NCBI GenBank assembly: GCA_902729315.2 | Contig: LR746264.1 | Span: forward strand, 684,501 to 748,500 | Direction of reading: 5' to 3' | Source of the DNA: Spirodela intermedia | Lineage: Eukaryota > Streptophyta > Magnoliopsida > Alismatales > Araceae | Length of the DNA stretch: 64,000 nt | In this document: positions 1 to 14,115 of the stretch, in pieces | Numbering within the stretch: the first letter of the stretch is position 1 | Layout of the letters: the number at the start of each line of letters is the position of its first letter | Program-made: the position numbers and the translations under genes | Notes under the pieces: generated by a model | What the model was told of the DNA's origin: nothing | The model's database searches: none | The model's input: only the letters and a program-made list of their open reading frames with translations

Positions 1-34
1 TACCAGCTCTCCCTCCCTCGTCAACCTCTTTTCG

Positions 35-38
<4 letters not shown>

Positions 39-74
<36 letters not shown>
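39..74. repeat. (CT)n microsatellite upstream of the APS kinase gene
   Basis: An uninterrupted CT dinucleotide run, followed by shorter CT-rich blocks to about 110. It lies about 130 bp upstream of a TATA-like box and 190 bp upstream of the first usable ATG of the APS kinase gene, so it is probably promoter DNA. GAGA/CT tracts are known binding sites of plant BBR/BPC proteins; that role here is inference. Confidence 0.9.
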
Positions 75-76
<2 letters not shown>

Positions 77-201
77 CCGTCTCTCTCTCTCCTCTCTCTG
101 TCTTTCACCTCTGGAAGGGAATTAATGGCGTCACCAGCGTCCTAGCATCCTAGTAACTGCCGACCGCCCAAAGCGCCTGCTCGCCTCCGACGAGCGCCCA
201 T

Positions 202-207
202 TATAAA
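202..207 (+). promoter_or_regulatory. TATA-box-like element of the APS kinase gene
   Basis: A perfect TATAAA lies 58 bp upstream of the ATG at 265. Transcription would start near 230-240, which would make the ATG at 265 the first AUG in the mRNA and leave the ATG at 210 untranscribed. This is a positional inference; no transcript data are available. Confidence 0.5.
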
Positions 208-264
208 TCATGCCGGCGCCCATTGCGGGGGGGCCGTTGTGCCCTCCTCTCTTCTCCTCCCACC

Positions 265-3242
<2,978 letters not shown>

Positions 3243-3539
3243 GCTGGTGCTGCTACACAGGATCTGACTCTCTCCCGGCCGTCCTATGCTTCATCGACCG
3301 TCAGAAGGACCGGCCGTCTGTCTGTTTAATGCATCTAGTTATCTCTCTCTAAACACATCCCCAGCCCACTCTCTCTTCCCACCCGTTGGATGATCGGCTG
3401 GGCAACTGTGAAAGAGAGTAGCGGGCCGGGCCCAGATGGTCAACGGTCTCACTTGACCCGACAATCTCTCCATGCTGGATGCCTGTGAAGCACCTAGCCG
3501 GGCCTCCATATGTATCTATTCTAGAGAGAGAGAATGCCA

Positions 3540-4010
3540 GGCTGCTTTTGACTCTGAACTGGGTTGCTGGTGTCGACTCTGACGGAGCTGCGTTGACCCT
3601 GAATGCCAAGACTGGGATTACAAGTCAAAGTTTGCGAAAAATTTACATCATAAACTAAACATTTACGGCCGTGTATTGTCGTCTCTCACCTCCTCCCCCG
3701 GGGCTAGAGAAGAAAGGAGAGAGTGCGCACGCCGATATGAATAGGGCTACTTTGTGTTGACACTGACGAGCTGCGTTGACCTTGAATGTCATGGCCTGGG
3801 CCAATTAGTCAAAGTTTGAGAAAAAATTACGTCACGAACTAACGTTTGCGTACACGGATATGAACTGGGTTATTTGTCTCAACTCTGACGGAGCTGCGTT
3901 GACTTTGAATGCCAAGGCTGCGCTTACAAGTCAAAGTTTGCGAAAATTTACACCATGAGCTAATCATTTACGGCCGTGTATCGTCTTCCGTCACCCTCTC
4001 CTCCCCGGTC
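3540..4010. repeat. Three-copy degenerate direct repeat downstream of the APS kinase gene
   Basis: Three copies (about 3545-3705, 3740-3850 and 3860-4008) share a GAGCTGCGTTGAC block, a TTGAATG block, AGTCAAAGTTTG, a GAAAA...TTACATC segment and, in the outer copies, TTTACGGCCGTGTAT. The last copy runs into the 3' end of the ZCF37-like coding region on the minus strand. This repeat fills most of the DNA between 3243 and 3990; no gene was seen there. Confidence 0.8.
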
Positions 4011-4713
4011 GAGGTGACGGCAGGACCTCTGCGGGGCCCACCCTCTTCTCCTGATCCACCACCGCCGCCTTGTAGTGTCCGCCACCGCCGACGCCGCCGA
4101 GTCTTCTGTCGTTCATCCTCGTTCCGTACTCCTTCACAGGCTTCCTCCTCTCGCCGGCGGCCGTCACGGCGGGCGGCGCCACGTACCACCACGCGGCGGT
4201 ACAGCAGATGGCCAACACCCTCCCCGACATAGCCAGGCAGAGCAGAATCATCACCGCCACCGCCGACCAGTAGTAGCACGAATCCCTCCACCGGACCGCC
4301 GCCAGGAATCCTCCACAACCGCCGTTCCCCGCCGTCCCACGGGGGGCCACGGCAACCACCTCGCCGCCACCCCCCGGCAGCGCCGAACCTTTCTCCCCAG
4401 TCTCCGCGGCGTCGCAGCCCTTCTGCGTCGGCGGCGGCGGAGGAGGGCGGCGCCTGACGACGATGGGCACCCAGTCCTGGGAATTGGAGTACATGAATCT
4501 GACGAAGGAGACCCCCTGCTCACCGGCCATCGCCATTATTTTCTCCCTTCTGACCTCCAGCTCGGCTAAGACCATGGTGAACTGCTCGAGCCCTCTGCCG
4601 GCGTAGGGGTTTCCGCCGCCGTGCCGCCGCCGCGTGGGCTTCTTGCCGGGCGGCGGCCACAGATCGTCCTCCTCCTCGTGAGAGAAGCTTCCAGCGCCGC
4701 AAAACCTCGCCAT
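3991..4713 (-). CDS. ZCF37-like plant-specific protein, single exon
   Basis: A 240-residue reading frame, start chosen at MARFCGAGSFSHEEEDD. It shows the layout I recall for the plant ZCF37 family: a short N-terminal Phe-Cys-Gly motif with an acidic patch, a central NPYAGRGLEQFTMVLAEL block (about residues 37-54), a second block around MAGEQGVSFVRFMYSNSQ, and WVPIVVRRR. A hydrophobic segment (about residues 160-190) may be a membrane helix, and the tail is Arg/Gly-rich. The function of the family is unknown to me. The last codons and the stop lie in the third copy of a local tandem repeat, so the C-terminus may be recent. An in-frame Met further upstream lies beyond a GA microsatellite and is unlikely to be the start. 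The family assignment is from memory; the reading frame is convincing. Confidence 0.75.
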   Translation of the reverse strand: MARFCGAGSFSHEEEDDLWPPPGKKPTRRRHGGGNPYAGRGLEQFTMVLAELEVRREKIMAMAGEQGVSFVRFMYSNSQDWVPIVVRRRPPPPPPTQKGCDAAETGEKGSALPGGGGEVVAVAPRGTAGNGGCGGFLAAVRWRDSCYYWSAVAVMILLCLAMSGRVLAICCTAAWWYVAPPAVTAAGERRKPVKEYGTRMNDRRLGGVGGGGHYKAAVVDQEKRVGPAEVLPSPRPGRRG

Positions 4714-4785
4714 GGCGACTGACTCAATCTGCCGACGGAGGGCGCCGCCCCCTGAGGAGAGATTTAAAAGGGGCCTCCTCCAATT

Positions 4786-4786
<1 letters not shown>

Positions 4787-4836
<50 letters not shown>
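4787..4836. repeat. (CT)n microsatellite upstream of the ZCF37-like gene
   Basis: An uninterrupted CT run of 50 bp (GA on the coding strand) starting 74 bp upstream of the ZCF37-like ATG. A TTTAAA element at about 4762-4767 lies between the run and the start codon, so the run is probably in the core promoter or at the transcript start. Confidence 0.9.
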
Positions 4837-4840
<4 letters not shown>

Positions 4841-5386
4841 TTCCGTGAATGTCCCGGAGGGAGGACTCGGTGTGAAGGGAGGGAAGTCAAACGTAGACCA
4901 GAACCACGGGGAAAACGGGGGTCATGGAAGCTTCTATCTGCGGTAATAACGTTGACTTTGAATAATACGCGGGTAAGAGAAGGAGAGCTTGCCGTGTAGG
5001 ATGAGCTGCGAGGGTCGTTGTATCTCTAGACCCACAGCATTGAATGCTGGAACCATCATAAATTAAGACTTACCGAAATCTGTATTGTCAAAAAAAATTA
5101 AACCACGGGGGAAAGTCAAACGGAATCGATGGTCGACGATTTGATGGGCTCCCACTCGAAGAACGAGTGCCTGTTTCTCAGATCTTCAATGGCCGCTCGG
5201 GCTCGCAGGGGATAATAATAATACTTATAATGATGATGACGATGACGATAATAATAAGCGGCCCGGATTTATTGACTATGTCAGTCGACCGGTGCCGGCG
5301 GAGGAACGCCTGGGCGGCTCTTGGGCCATCCTCCGCTGATTACGGTCCGGCGACGTCCAGCTTGACCAACTTGGCCCCGATTTGGG

Positions 5387-5428
<42 letters not shown>

Positions 5429-7183
5429 ATTGCAATGCAAGGAAGAAGCTAGATTTTACCCATAATAAAGTATGATCATTTCCACGTTTCATGATCTAGG
5501 GGAATTAAAAAAAGAGCATTTAATTTGAATAAAAAATATTCTCCCTGGATGAGTTAGGTGGGCCCAAAGTCTAGCCTAATATCCATCTCTAACCAGAAAG
5601 TCAAACCAGGGTAATACATATACATGTGAAAGTCCAGAAGCTTGGTTGAAGGCTGGATAGAAATTCACGGCATTTCCTCATGAATGTTTTAATATGGGCT
5701 TTTATTGGGCCGTTGACTTCTTTCAATTATTATAAAGGACGTCTAGGATTTGTGTTAAGATTGACTTAGTCAGGCCCATTTATCTTGAAACCCATTGGCA
5801 TTGTAAGCACTCAGAAACTAAAGTGTTCAAAGAACTGAAGGGAGTGTAGGGTGGAATGGACTACCAAACATCTCCACATTGTTGATATTTTTTAAGTATC
5901 ATGGGAAGGAAAATTAAAATTACTTAGGTAAAGAATATAAGTTTGCATCATCATAATTTTTAATAATAAACTGATATACATCATAATTAAAATGAAATCG
6001 ATATATTTCTTTTAAATGGAAATTTAGAAGTCATGCAATAGTGGTAAAACGAACATGAATATGACATAGATACACTATTTGGTGGCCACTAGACTGACCA
6101 TTAGATTAGTCAAGCATGATAGTTATTGGCTTGGATTTTAAAAAAAGGAAAACCATATAAATATAACTGAATTTATGCAGCTATGTAATTATGTTTATTT
6201 AATGAGGATTGAAAAAAATAAGACAACATATTCTCATCTCTCAATAGCTCAACTTTTTAGTCTTATTCTTTTCCATGATGATTTCTTGTATATAGGCCTT
6301 GGATTCAGAGAAGGTATATGAGATAAAAGTTGTGGAGATGAGTGAACCCATATTTATAAAACAGGTTGAATATTCTCAATGAATCATTTTATAGAAACCC
6401 TCAATTTTTAAATTATCCTATTTAAGAGGTATACATCCCCTCATTTTCTGAGATGAAATGACAAGCAAAGAGGTATAGTGTGTGTTTTGTGTTCAAATGA
6501 TGAAGAGCAACAACTTGGAGGGTGGGTCAACTTTGGATTTGCAAGAGTTGTGATTCTAAGTTTTATCGTCTAGTTGATAATAGAACTCTCATAGAATCTT
6601 GAGAATATATTTCTTTGTAATCCAAAGAAAAAATGTTACGTCGAATTATGGTGACCTCAAGGCAAGAATTATAGTGATAATCATTCTCACTATGATGAAT
6701 TATGAAGGATTATGTTAATGCATTATTCAAACATTCACACTTTTGCATACAAAGATCAAGTTAGCTACAAGTAAAAGAATATAATTATCATTTATAGAGA
6801 GGGGAACCAGATGGTAGCAATGACTCAAAGGTTGACCCAAAATACCATTAGCTGGACTAAAGCAACGACATGAATAGTCAGCTCATGTCAACATAATTAC
6901 AACTGGGTTAGAAGTGGTCACAGACCCTATTGCGATAAAAGACCCAACTACCCATAAAGAGGTAGACCTTAGCACAAGAGAAAAGGAATAAAAATTGTCA
7001 AGCATAGCCTCCCCATGAAGAGAGAAGGAAAATTGTCATCTCTAATTGACTACCTTATTATCCCCCTTATGTCTTTATTGTTCCCCATGTAATATGTTCT
7101 TTCCTTCCATTCTATTAGTCACCTCCTCTCTTGCCCTGTCCCGAACTATCGATGTCTTGTAAGACTTTGTTTGCAAAAGTTTA
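4837..7183. other. Gene-free intergenic DNA
   Basis: No coding region found. It contains an ATAATA/GATGAT-rich patch near 5210-5260 and a GA microsatellite at 5390-5426. From about 5430 the DNA is AT-rich with stop codons in all frames. It leads into the decayed retrotransposon that starts near 7184. Confidence 0.7.
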
Positions 7184-7260
7184 TTTATTGATAGTGAAGA
7201 TCATTACAATTATTCTTCACAAGCTATTTCGCCCTAGTAATTTTGGAATGCATCAACTAA
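7184..7260 (+). repeat. 5' copy of the terminal repeat of the Ty3/gypsy remnant
   Basis: About 75 bp matching the segment at 11636-11712, with shared blocks TTATTGATAGTGAAGATCAT, TTATTCTTCACAAGCT, TTTCRCCC and GCATCA. It sits before the gag-like region, as expected for a trace of the 5' LTR. I could not find a clear primer-binding site after it. Confidence 0.7.
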
Positions 7261-10200
7261 TATTAAAGCCACTAGCCTTGATTTCTTATGAGGTCAAAAT
7301 CGACCGATCCTAAATAAGAAATCTTAGAAAAAGAAATGAAGGAAGTCCATCACAATATCTTACAAGAGCAGACAGACAAAGAGCTTGTTTTCGATAGTAA
7401 TTGAAAATTGAACAAATTGAGTTACGAGTGGAGGTTAAAAATGATTAAGCAAGTTTTGACAACAACTCGGGATGTTGACCCAACTCATAAAGAGGCTACT
7501 ACACCAGAAGAGCATAAACAATAGGTAAAAACTTTGACCCAATTTGTCAAAGGAAATGGAGATTGTACATCCCAACAAGTGATAATCCTAACTAGAGCAC
7601 TGAAGACCATAGTATATGATGATAACTTCCACGCACACCCATCACATCCTTTTTGAATTGGCCATAGTAAAGGCAGCCATTAACTAATTCCGAGGGAATT
7701 TTAAGCCCAATAAAAGTAGTTGGAGCTGCCAATGTTCAATGGAATGAACCCAAAAAGGTGGGCACTTTGTGCAAAATTGTACTTTATCACTTACAAGTTA
7801 ATGTGTCCAAAGAGATTGATGGAGTTAAACCTTAGCCTTGATGAACATACTCTCCTTTTGTTCTAATGGGTATGTGACATGAGGCCTTTCCAATGTTGAA
7901 AAGAGTTTAAGGAGCAGTTTTTGACTGGATTCAACTCTTTGTAGTCTAATATTTGGTGCAAGTAGTTTTTGGACTTTGTCTAATGTGGGATCGTTGACAA
8001 ATATATGTAAGAATTCCACATGACGTTAGAGGGAATGCAATATGCCTAGAAGACATCCTCGAAGAGGCCTTCTTGAAAGGGTTACAGCAACACATCTAAG
8101 CTAAAGTATGCACAATAAATTCATGAGAGTTACAAGACATTATGCAAGTGGCCCAAAGGGTTGAATTGAAAATCAACACTAGGAAGAATTGAGAATAGTA
8201 AGGCAAGAATTCTAAGGTTGACATAACCTAAGAACCTAGACATTAAACTAATGTGGCAATGGTCCACATGAGTCAACATTTTTTTAAGAACGGATGGTGA
8301 GCCTTGTGGTCCTCCAACACCCACACTAGTTGTCTCTAGTGGTGCAAGGAAGAGGGTCAAATTGTCTAAGGTAAAAATATAGGTCGACAACTACAAGGCC
8401 TATGTTTTTACTATAGTGAGAAGTACTTCTCAAGACACTACTGCAAGATAGAAATACATATCTTATTCACATCTAAGGAATCTAATTATCTATTGATGGC
8501 TCTATAAGAAAAAGAAGTGGATGTAGAGGTTATAAATGAAGAAGGGTTGCTCTAGAATATGACAATTTTGTTGCACATGATGTTAGGCCATGCACCTAGC
8601 AAAGTGTTGAAGTTTCAATGAGTCATCAAAGACTAGCCAATGATAGTTATCATAGATATAGTAGCCACCCCTAATTTCCTACACCGCCTCATAGAAAAAA
8701 ATTACCTTCTGGTCACCACCACCTCAAGCTATCAAGTAATGATAGGAATGGGCAATAGGTGAGCAGAAGTAAGCTATGTCAAGATGTCCCTTGACCACTA
8801 TCAATGTCATCCTGAACTCTAGAAGATGATAAGTTGAAAAATTTAGAAGTTGATTTGGAACAATAGACAACATCTTTCAAGATAAGCATGGAGACCATCA
8901 TCTTGACAGCAAATCTTCTAAAGTAGCTGGCCAAAATAAATCTCAAGGTCAAATTCGCCCAAGAGAAGCCTACTTCAGATTGTGCCAACTCACCAAGACA
9001 TAATTCAAAGCCCCCATGCAACAGCAAATGTAGATCCAATTTCTCAAGGTCTTCGGAGAAAACAAAGGTCTCACTCCTTGTAGAGAGAGAGATTAACCAT
9101 CGAATCCCTCTGGAACCAAGCACTAAGTCAGTAAATATGTACCTCTTTTAATACCCATATGATCAAAGGATAAATCTCGAGAAGTTGATCCACAAGATGT
9201 TAGAGGTCAAGATTTTTCAATACTCACATAACACTTTTTCCAACCCTACCTTGTTGGTTTGGAAGAAATGGGACATGACAATTTTGCATGGACTACCGCA
9301 CACTGAACAAGGTAACTATTCTCAATCATTTTCTAATTCTAGTCGTTGAAAAAAGTTGTCAGATAAACTTCATGGTTCCCAAGTCTTTTCGAAGCTCAAT
9401 CTAAGAGCAAGATATCATCAAATTCATGATCAATTGGCAAACATCCCTAAGATAATATTTCACACAAGGGGTATTACGAATTCATTGTAATATCATTCGG
9501 CCTCTCTAATGCACCATCAACATTCTAGGCATTTATGAATCAGTTTTTTGAAAAGTATATGTGGAAATTCATCCTCATATTTTTTGACGGCATTCTTATC
9601 TATTGCATGACTCATCAAGACCATTAGGAGCAACTTATATATGTTTCTACACTCTTAAGATATCATCAATTGCATACCAATCTAAAAAAGTGTTCATTTG
9701 CCCAAGTAAGGATCTCTTACTTAGGGCACTAGGTCTTGATAGACAAAGTGGGCATCTAGAAGTAGCAAGCTCCACTCAACTTGCGAGAATTAAGGAGATT
9801 CTTGAGACTATCAAGATACTCTACCAATTTGTCAAGAATTACAACACAATTATTGTTGCACTAATTAGGGTTATCTAAGTGAGAGCCATTTGTTTGGGGA
9901 ATTGAGGCAGAGGTCGTATTCCAATAACTCGAAGACGTCCTCTCACCTGCTCTAATGGCCACCCTTCTAAATTTCAATCAGACGTTTAACTAGAGGTAGA
10001 TGGATCCGGCAGTGGAGTCAGGGCCATCATGATGCAGTAGAGGTGACCAATTGCGCTCCTTAGCCAAGCTCTATCATCTATGGAGAAGCTTAAGGTAGTT
10101 AATGAATGCAAGCTAATCACCATCATCTTGACAAATCTTCAGGTGAAAACAATATACAATGAGCTTACGATACATCACCTTCACATATTAGTGAAGTCTG

Positions 10201-11627
10201 AAATTTATATTTAAACAACAAAAAATTCTATTAGAATATCAAAGTGACTTTAATATAAAGGCTAGGAGCAAGAACCAAGCAGCTGATGCATTGTCACGAG
10301 CTCTAGTGTCACACTCTCTCATTGACTTGAATCAAATCACATAAGAAAATAAGAAGTACCTAAGGCTCGCAACCATCATCAACTAATTATCAGAGCAGCA
10401 GGGGAAAAAAATCTACATTACTCACTACGCCATGGACAACTGTTGTACAAGTGGCAAGTGGTAATCTCGAAAAATTCTCAACTAATTTCCTGAATTCTAC
10501 AAGAGTTCTATTGTTCACCAGCAGGAGGTCACTGCGTAATCTAAAGAACATACCTTCAGATCCTTCATAATTTATATTGGAAGGGAATGAAGAGGAAGAT
10601 CAAGGAGTTCGTGGCCAATTGTCTGGTCTATCAGTAGAATAAGACCGACTCCTTAGCACCCACTGGGTTGCTTCAACCACTGCTGGTCTTAGAACGAATT
10701 TGGACAAATCTCACCCTTGACTTCATTGAAAGGCTACCCCACCCCAATGGGTTTAATGCCATATTGGTCGTGGTGGACAAGTTAAGCAAAGTATCCACAT
10801 TTCATTCCTCTAAACTACCTACTTATATCAAGGGAGGTGGCCCTTGTATTTGTTAAAGAGTTCATCTAATTACATGGGTTTTCAGAGTCCATCATCTCTA
10901 ATAGGGATCAAATATTTATGAGTCCGTTCAGGAGAGAGTTATTCAAGCTTTCTGGCACCTCTCTGCGGTGGACCAACTCTTACCACCACCCATAGACATA
11001 CGGACAGTCATAGGTAGTCAATTGGAGCTTAGAAACTTACATTTGTCATTTTGCAAGAGATTGGCCGCACCAATGGAACAACTAGCTGACGTGGGCAGAA
11101 CTCTGGTTCAATACCAAGTTCAACGCATTCATCAGAACCTCTATGTTCAAGGTCATGTATGGACGCGATCCCCAAACCTTGCTATGTTACAAACCAGGAG
11201 CAGCGGCCACGACAAATTTAGACCCAACTACTCAGGAGCGGGATGAGCCTTAGAACAGCTGAAGCATTATCTGACTCAGTGTCATAGACAAGGATGAAGT
11301 AGTGTGCTAACAACCAGAGGCATGACCAAGAATTTCAACTAGAAGATCTCATCTACCTTCAACTGCAACCCTACATGCAACAAGCGTTGGCCTGATGACC
11401 CTACAAAAAAACTTGTCCCTTGATTCTTTGCCCATCTCAGGTCCCCGAGCGAATTGGCTCGTAGAGCCCTATGAAGTTTTGGCTGTCCAACGTGGGGCCA
11501 TAGGTCCGGAAGTCCTCATCAGTTGAAAAGAGCTTCCCTATTCGGAGGCTACGTGAAAGACCACACAACGAAGCCAATTTCCAAAGTTCCACCTTGACGA
11601 CAAGGTGAATCTCTTAAGGGGGAGTAT

Positions 11628-11712
11628 TGTTGAGGAACTTATTGATAGTGAAGATCATATTAGTTATTCTTCACAAGCTGTTTCACCCCATTAATTTGGG
11701 AACGCATCAGAT
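11628..11712 (+). repeat. Start of the 3' LTR of the Ty3/gypsy remnant
   Basis: It begins TGTTGAGGAAC directly after a polypurine run. It matches the upstream copy at 7184-7260 over about 75 bp and fades after GCATCA. The true LTR end is not visible, so the LTR is either very short, deleted or too diverged. Confidence 0.65.
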
Positions 11713-11826
11713 TCATGAGAATACAATCGATCAAATGACTAAAAAAATGAAAAAGATTTACACTTTCACATGGAGTCAACCTAAGAAATGCGTCAAATTT
11801 CTGTACATAGAAGGCCTGGGAGGATA

Positions 11827-13294
11827 TTATGAACAAGAACCATTACATGGAGGCTCCACAGTATCAAGAAGGCATCCATTTACAGCAATGTGCTTCAAAT
11901 CAATAATATGACCATTTCGGAGAAACCCAAATCCAAAGGTCCCAGTGTTATATTCCCATACCCTACCCTCTACATTCTTAGGATTTACAGATGAGCCAGA
12001 TGAATCTGGAACGACCAAATCATAACTACAGGTTATACAGAGGACGCGTGAGATAACTCCTGCTGAGCCAATGCAATTTGTAGAGAGGGGCTGGATGTGT
12101 TCCCTCCCATCATAGATATCCTCTTCTTCTTTGGAGAAAGGGTGCTCAAGAAATGGCATGTTTGAGGTCCAGAACACAGGAGAATAACCAGAGAAAGGTT
12201 CAGAAGCATCACCAACCTTTCGGCAAGCTATACCTCCCACATCATCGTACGTAATGAGATAGAAGTCCAAGTTCATGTTCTCACAGATCCCCTGAGATAG
12301 GAAATCTGGTTCACTTCGAAATGCTCGAGAAAAGGGACTACGATCGAGCTGATCTTCATATTATTGAGATTATTGAAGTTAAAGAAAAAGGAGACATCAG
12401 AAGAAGAGGGAGAGCTAATACCTTCCAAAGGCCCTGGAGAGGTCGCGTTGGAGTGGGATAACAATCGGATATCCTCACAAAGTGCTCAGCCTCCCATCTC
12501 CTCCTCCCGAGGCGGTCCTTTCCTCTTTTCTTCTTCTGCTTCCTGAAAGATTTGTCTCCACAGGGGCTGATCCGGTTGGCGAAGTATTGATATATCTCCG
12601 CCATGAGTCTCTCAGGAGGCGAAGACGCCTCTAGGCTGGTTAAATCATCACAACTCCCGAATTCGTCAATTATGTGAGCACCGGCATATTGTCCCCGGTT
12701 CTCGTCCACCACAAAATGGTTCTCCCCCATGAAACAAACCGTCACGGGAACCAAATCCGAATCAGAGAAACCAGATCCCGATGCCGGTTTCTTGAGGCAA
12801 CCTGACGATTCGAGTCTGCAAGAGGGATGGACGAAGCTCACCGGATCGCCACGCGGCGAGAGGCTCATCCAGAGGAACGGAATCTTGACCACGTCATAGC
12901 TCCCGGGCTCCGATGAAGGGGAGACCCTGGATCCGGTGATGAAGGACGATCCCCACTCGAAGAAGACGAGCGGCGGTGTCCCGTCGTCCCCTCGGCCAAT
13001 CCGCCGCCAGAAGCCGATCAGATTCTCCCACCGATCCAACACCTTGTACAGAAGGGGGAACCGGACGCTTCCGCCATCACCGCCCCAACACCGGATCAGA
13101 GTCTTGGACCCCCATCGGCGATCACACATGGCGAACCACAGCCTTTCCTCTCCGCAGAGGGTGGCGAATCGCCGGGAGGTGCACGCGAAGACCGCGATAT
13201 CGGCGGGCCGGAGGAAGGAGAGTATGCACATCTGCACATCCTCCGGGAACTCCGAGAACGCCACTGGCGATTGAGAGCCCCCTAGCGGCTCCAT
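11827..13294 (-). CDS. F-box protein (At3g12350/At5g39450-like), 2 exons
   Basis: Exons 13294-12422 and 12291-11827 join in phase 0 at AAG|GTATTA and CTCAG|GGG, giving 445 residues. The F-box occupies about residues 13-55 (FSEFPEDVQMCILSFLRPADIAVF, then CTSRRFATLC) and would bind SKP1 in an SCF ubiquitin ligase. The following LWFAMCDRRWG and LIGFWRRIG blocks, and PPLVFFEWGSSFITGSRV, match the plant F-box family of At3g12350 as I remember it. The C-terminal half would bind the substrate, which is unknown. The start is MEPLGGSQ; an upstream in-frame Met at 13327 is possible. The stop codon lies about 115 bp from the end of a retrotransposon terminal repeat, so the 3' UTR on the minus strand probably runs into it. 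Confidence 0.88.
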
Positions 13295-14115
13295 TTCCCG
13301 CCCAGCTCGATATCCGACGGACTGCACCAGAGACAGAGATGTCGAATGGCGGCGGTCGCTCGAGCGGAGCGCCGCGCCCGTGGCCAGAAACGAAGGTCGG
13401 GATAGCGAAGAAGAAGAAGAAGATCGGGGAAGAACCGTTGAAAGAAATAACAGGGAGTTACCCTCCGATTCACAGACATCTCGTCCGTTGAATTAAAGCC
13501 ACACTGAATGGACGGCATCGCAAGCTTGAACTTCACTGTTGCACAGCCGTCCGATCAGAGGAGCATTAAAGTGGTGTATGCTATTTTAATGGGCCGGGCC
13601 GGGCCGAGTCTGGAGAATAAGCCCCCAACTGGACTCGAGGCGGACCCTAAAGGCCTAGTCCCGGCCAGACGAGGGCTTTTCTGCCACGTGGAGAGCCACC
13701 CATAGCCCACGCTGCCTTCAGAGCCAAGCACGAAGCCCAGTAATATTAATGGGCCACGGATTCGGTGGCCCAGCGGCATAAATTATTAAAAATACGAACA
13801 AAAAAGACCCAAGTTACAGAAAATAGCTATTTTAATCTCAGTTTCTCATGACTCTCCCGACCTTGGCCCGACCCCATTTTGGGAATATCCACCCCAAGTC
13901 CCCGTTGACTAAGTATTCTGAATTTTCTGACCCGATTCAATAAATTATATGGCAGACGCTTCACAAAATTACACATTTGTACCCGGATCCAGATGAAAAT
14001 AACAGCCAATATTAATATACAAAAAAACAAAACTGGAGGTTGGGGGAATAATTGACGGGTAGTTACAGAAGAGGTGGGAAGTGAATTGACCAGTCAACGA
14101 GACAGGCGTACCAAC
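13295..14115. other. Intergenic DNA between the F-box gene and the coiled-coil gene
   Basis: Holds the F-box gene promoter with a short GAA run near 13407-13424, then a GGGCCGGGCC-rich segment (about 13590-13770) resembling several others in the window. From about 13790 to 14115 the DNA is plain AT-rich and should include the 3' UTR of the coiled-coil gene. No coding region was seen. Confidence 0.6.

Larger units (their letters stand above)
7184..11712 (+). mobile_element. Decayed Ty3/gypsy retrotransposon, gag-pol, plus strand
   Basis: Stop-riddled but ordered remnants of a plant Ty3/gypsy element. Gag-like sequence lies near 7690-8170, including a FNGMNP-like block. A broken zinc knuckle (FYYSEKYFSRHYCK) is near 8410-8450. 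Protease-like IIDIVATPNF is near 8650-8680. Reverse transcriptase lies at 9230-9640, with FCMDYRTLNK, a SKLNLRARYHQ-like segment and FFDGILIY. RNase H is at 9990-10330 with KNQAADALSRA. Integrase is at 10500-11250, with IERLPHPNGFNAILVVVDKL. The final HQLKRA-like block is near 11520. A purine run CTTAAGGGGGAG (about 11613-11624) precedes the 3' terminal repeat. Cys-to-Tyr and Gly losses fit long decay after methylated-C transitions. No intact protein remains. Confidence 0.88.
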
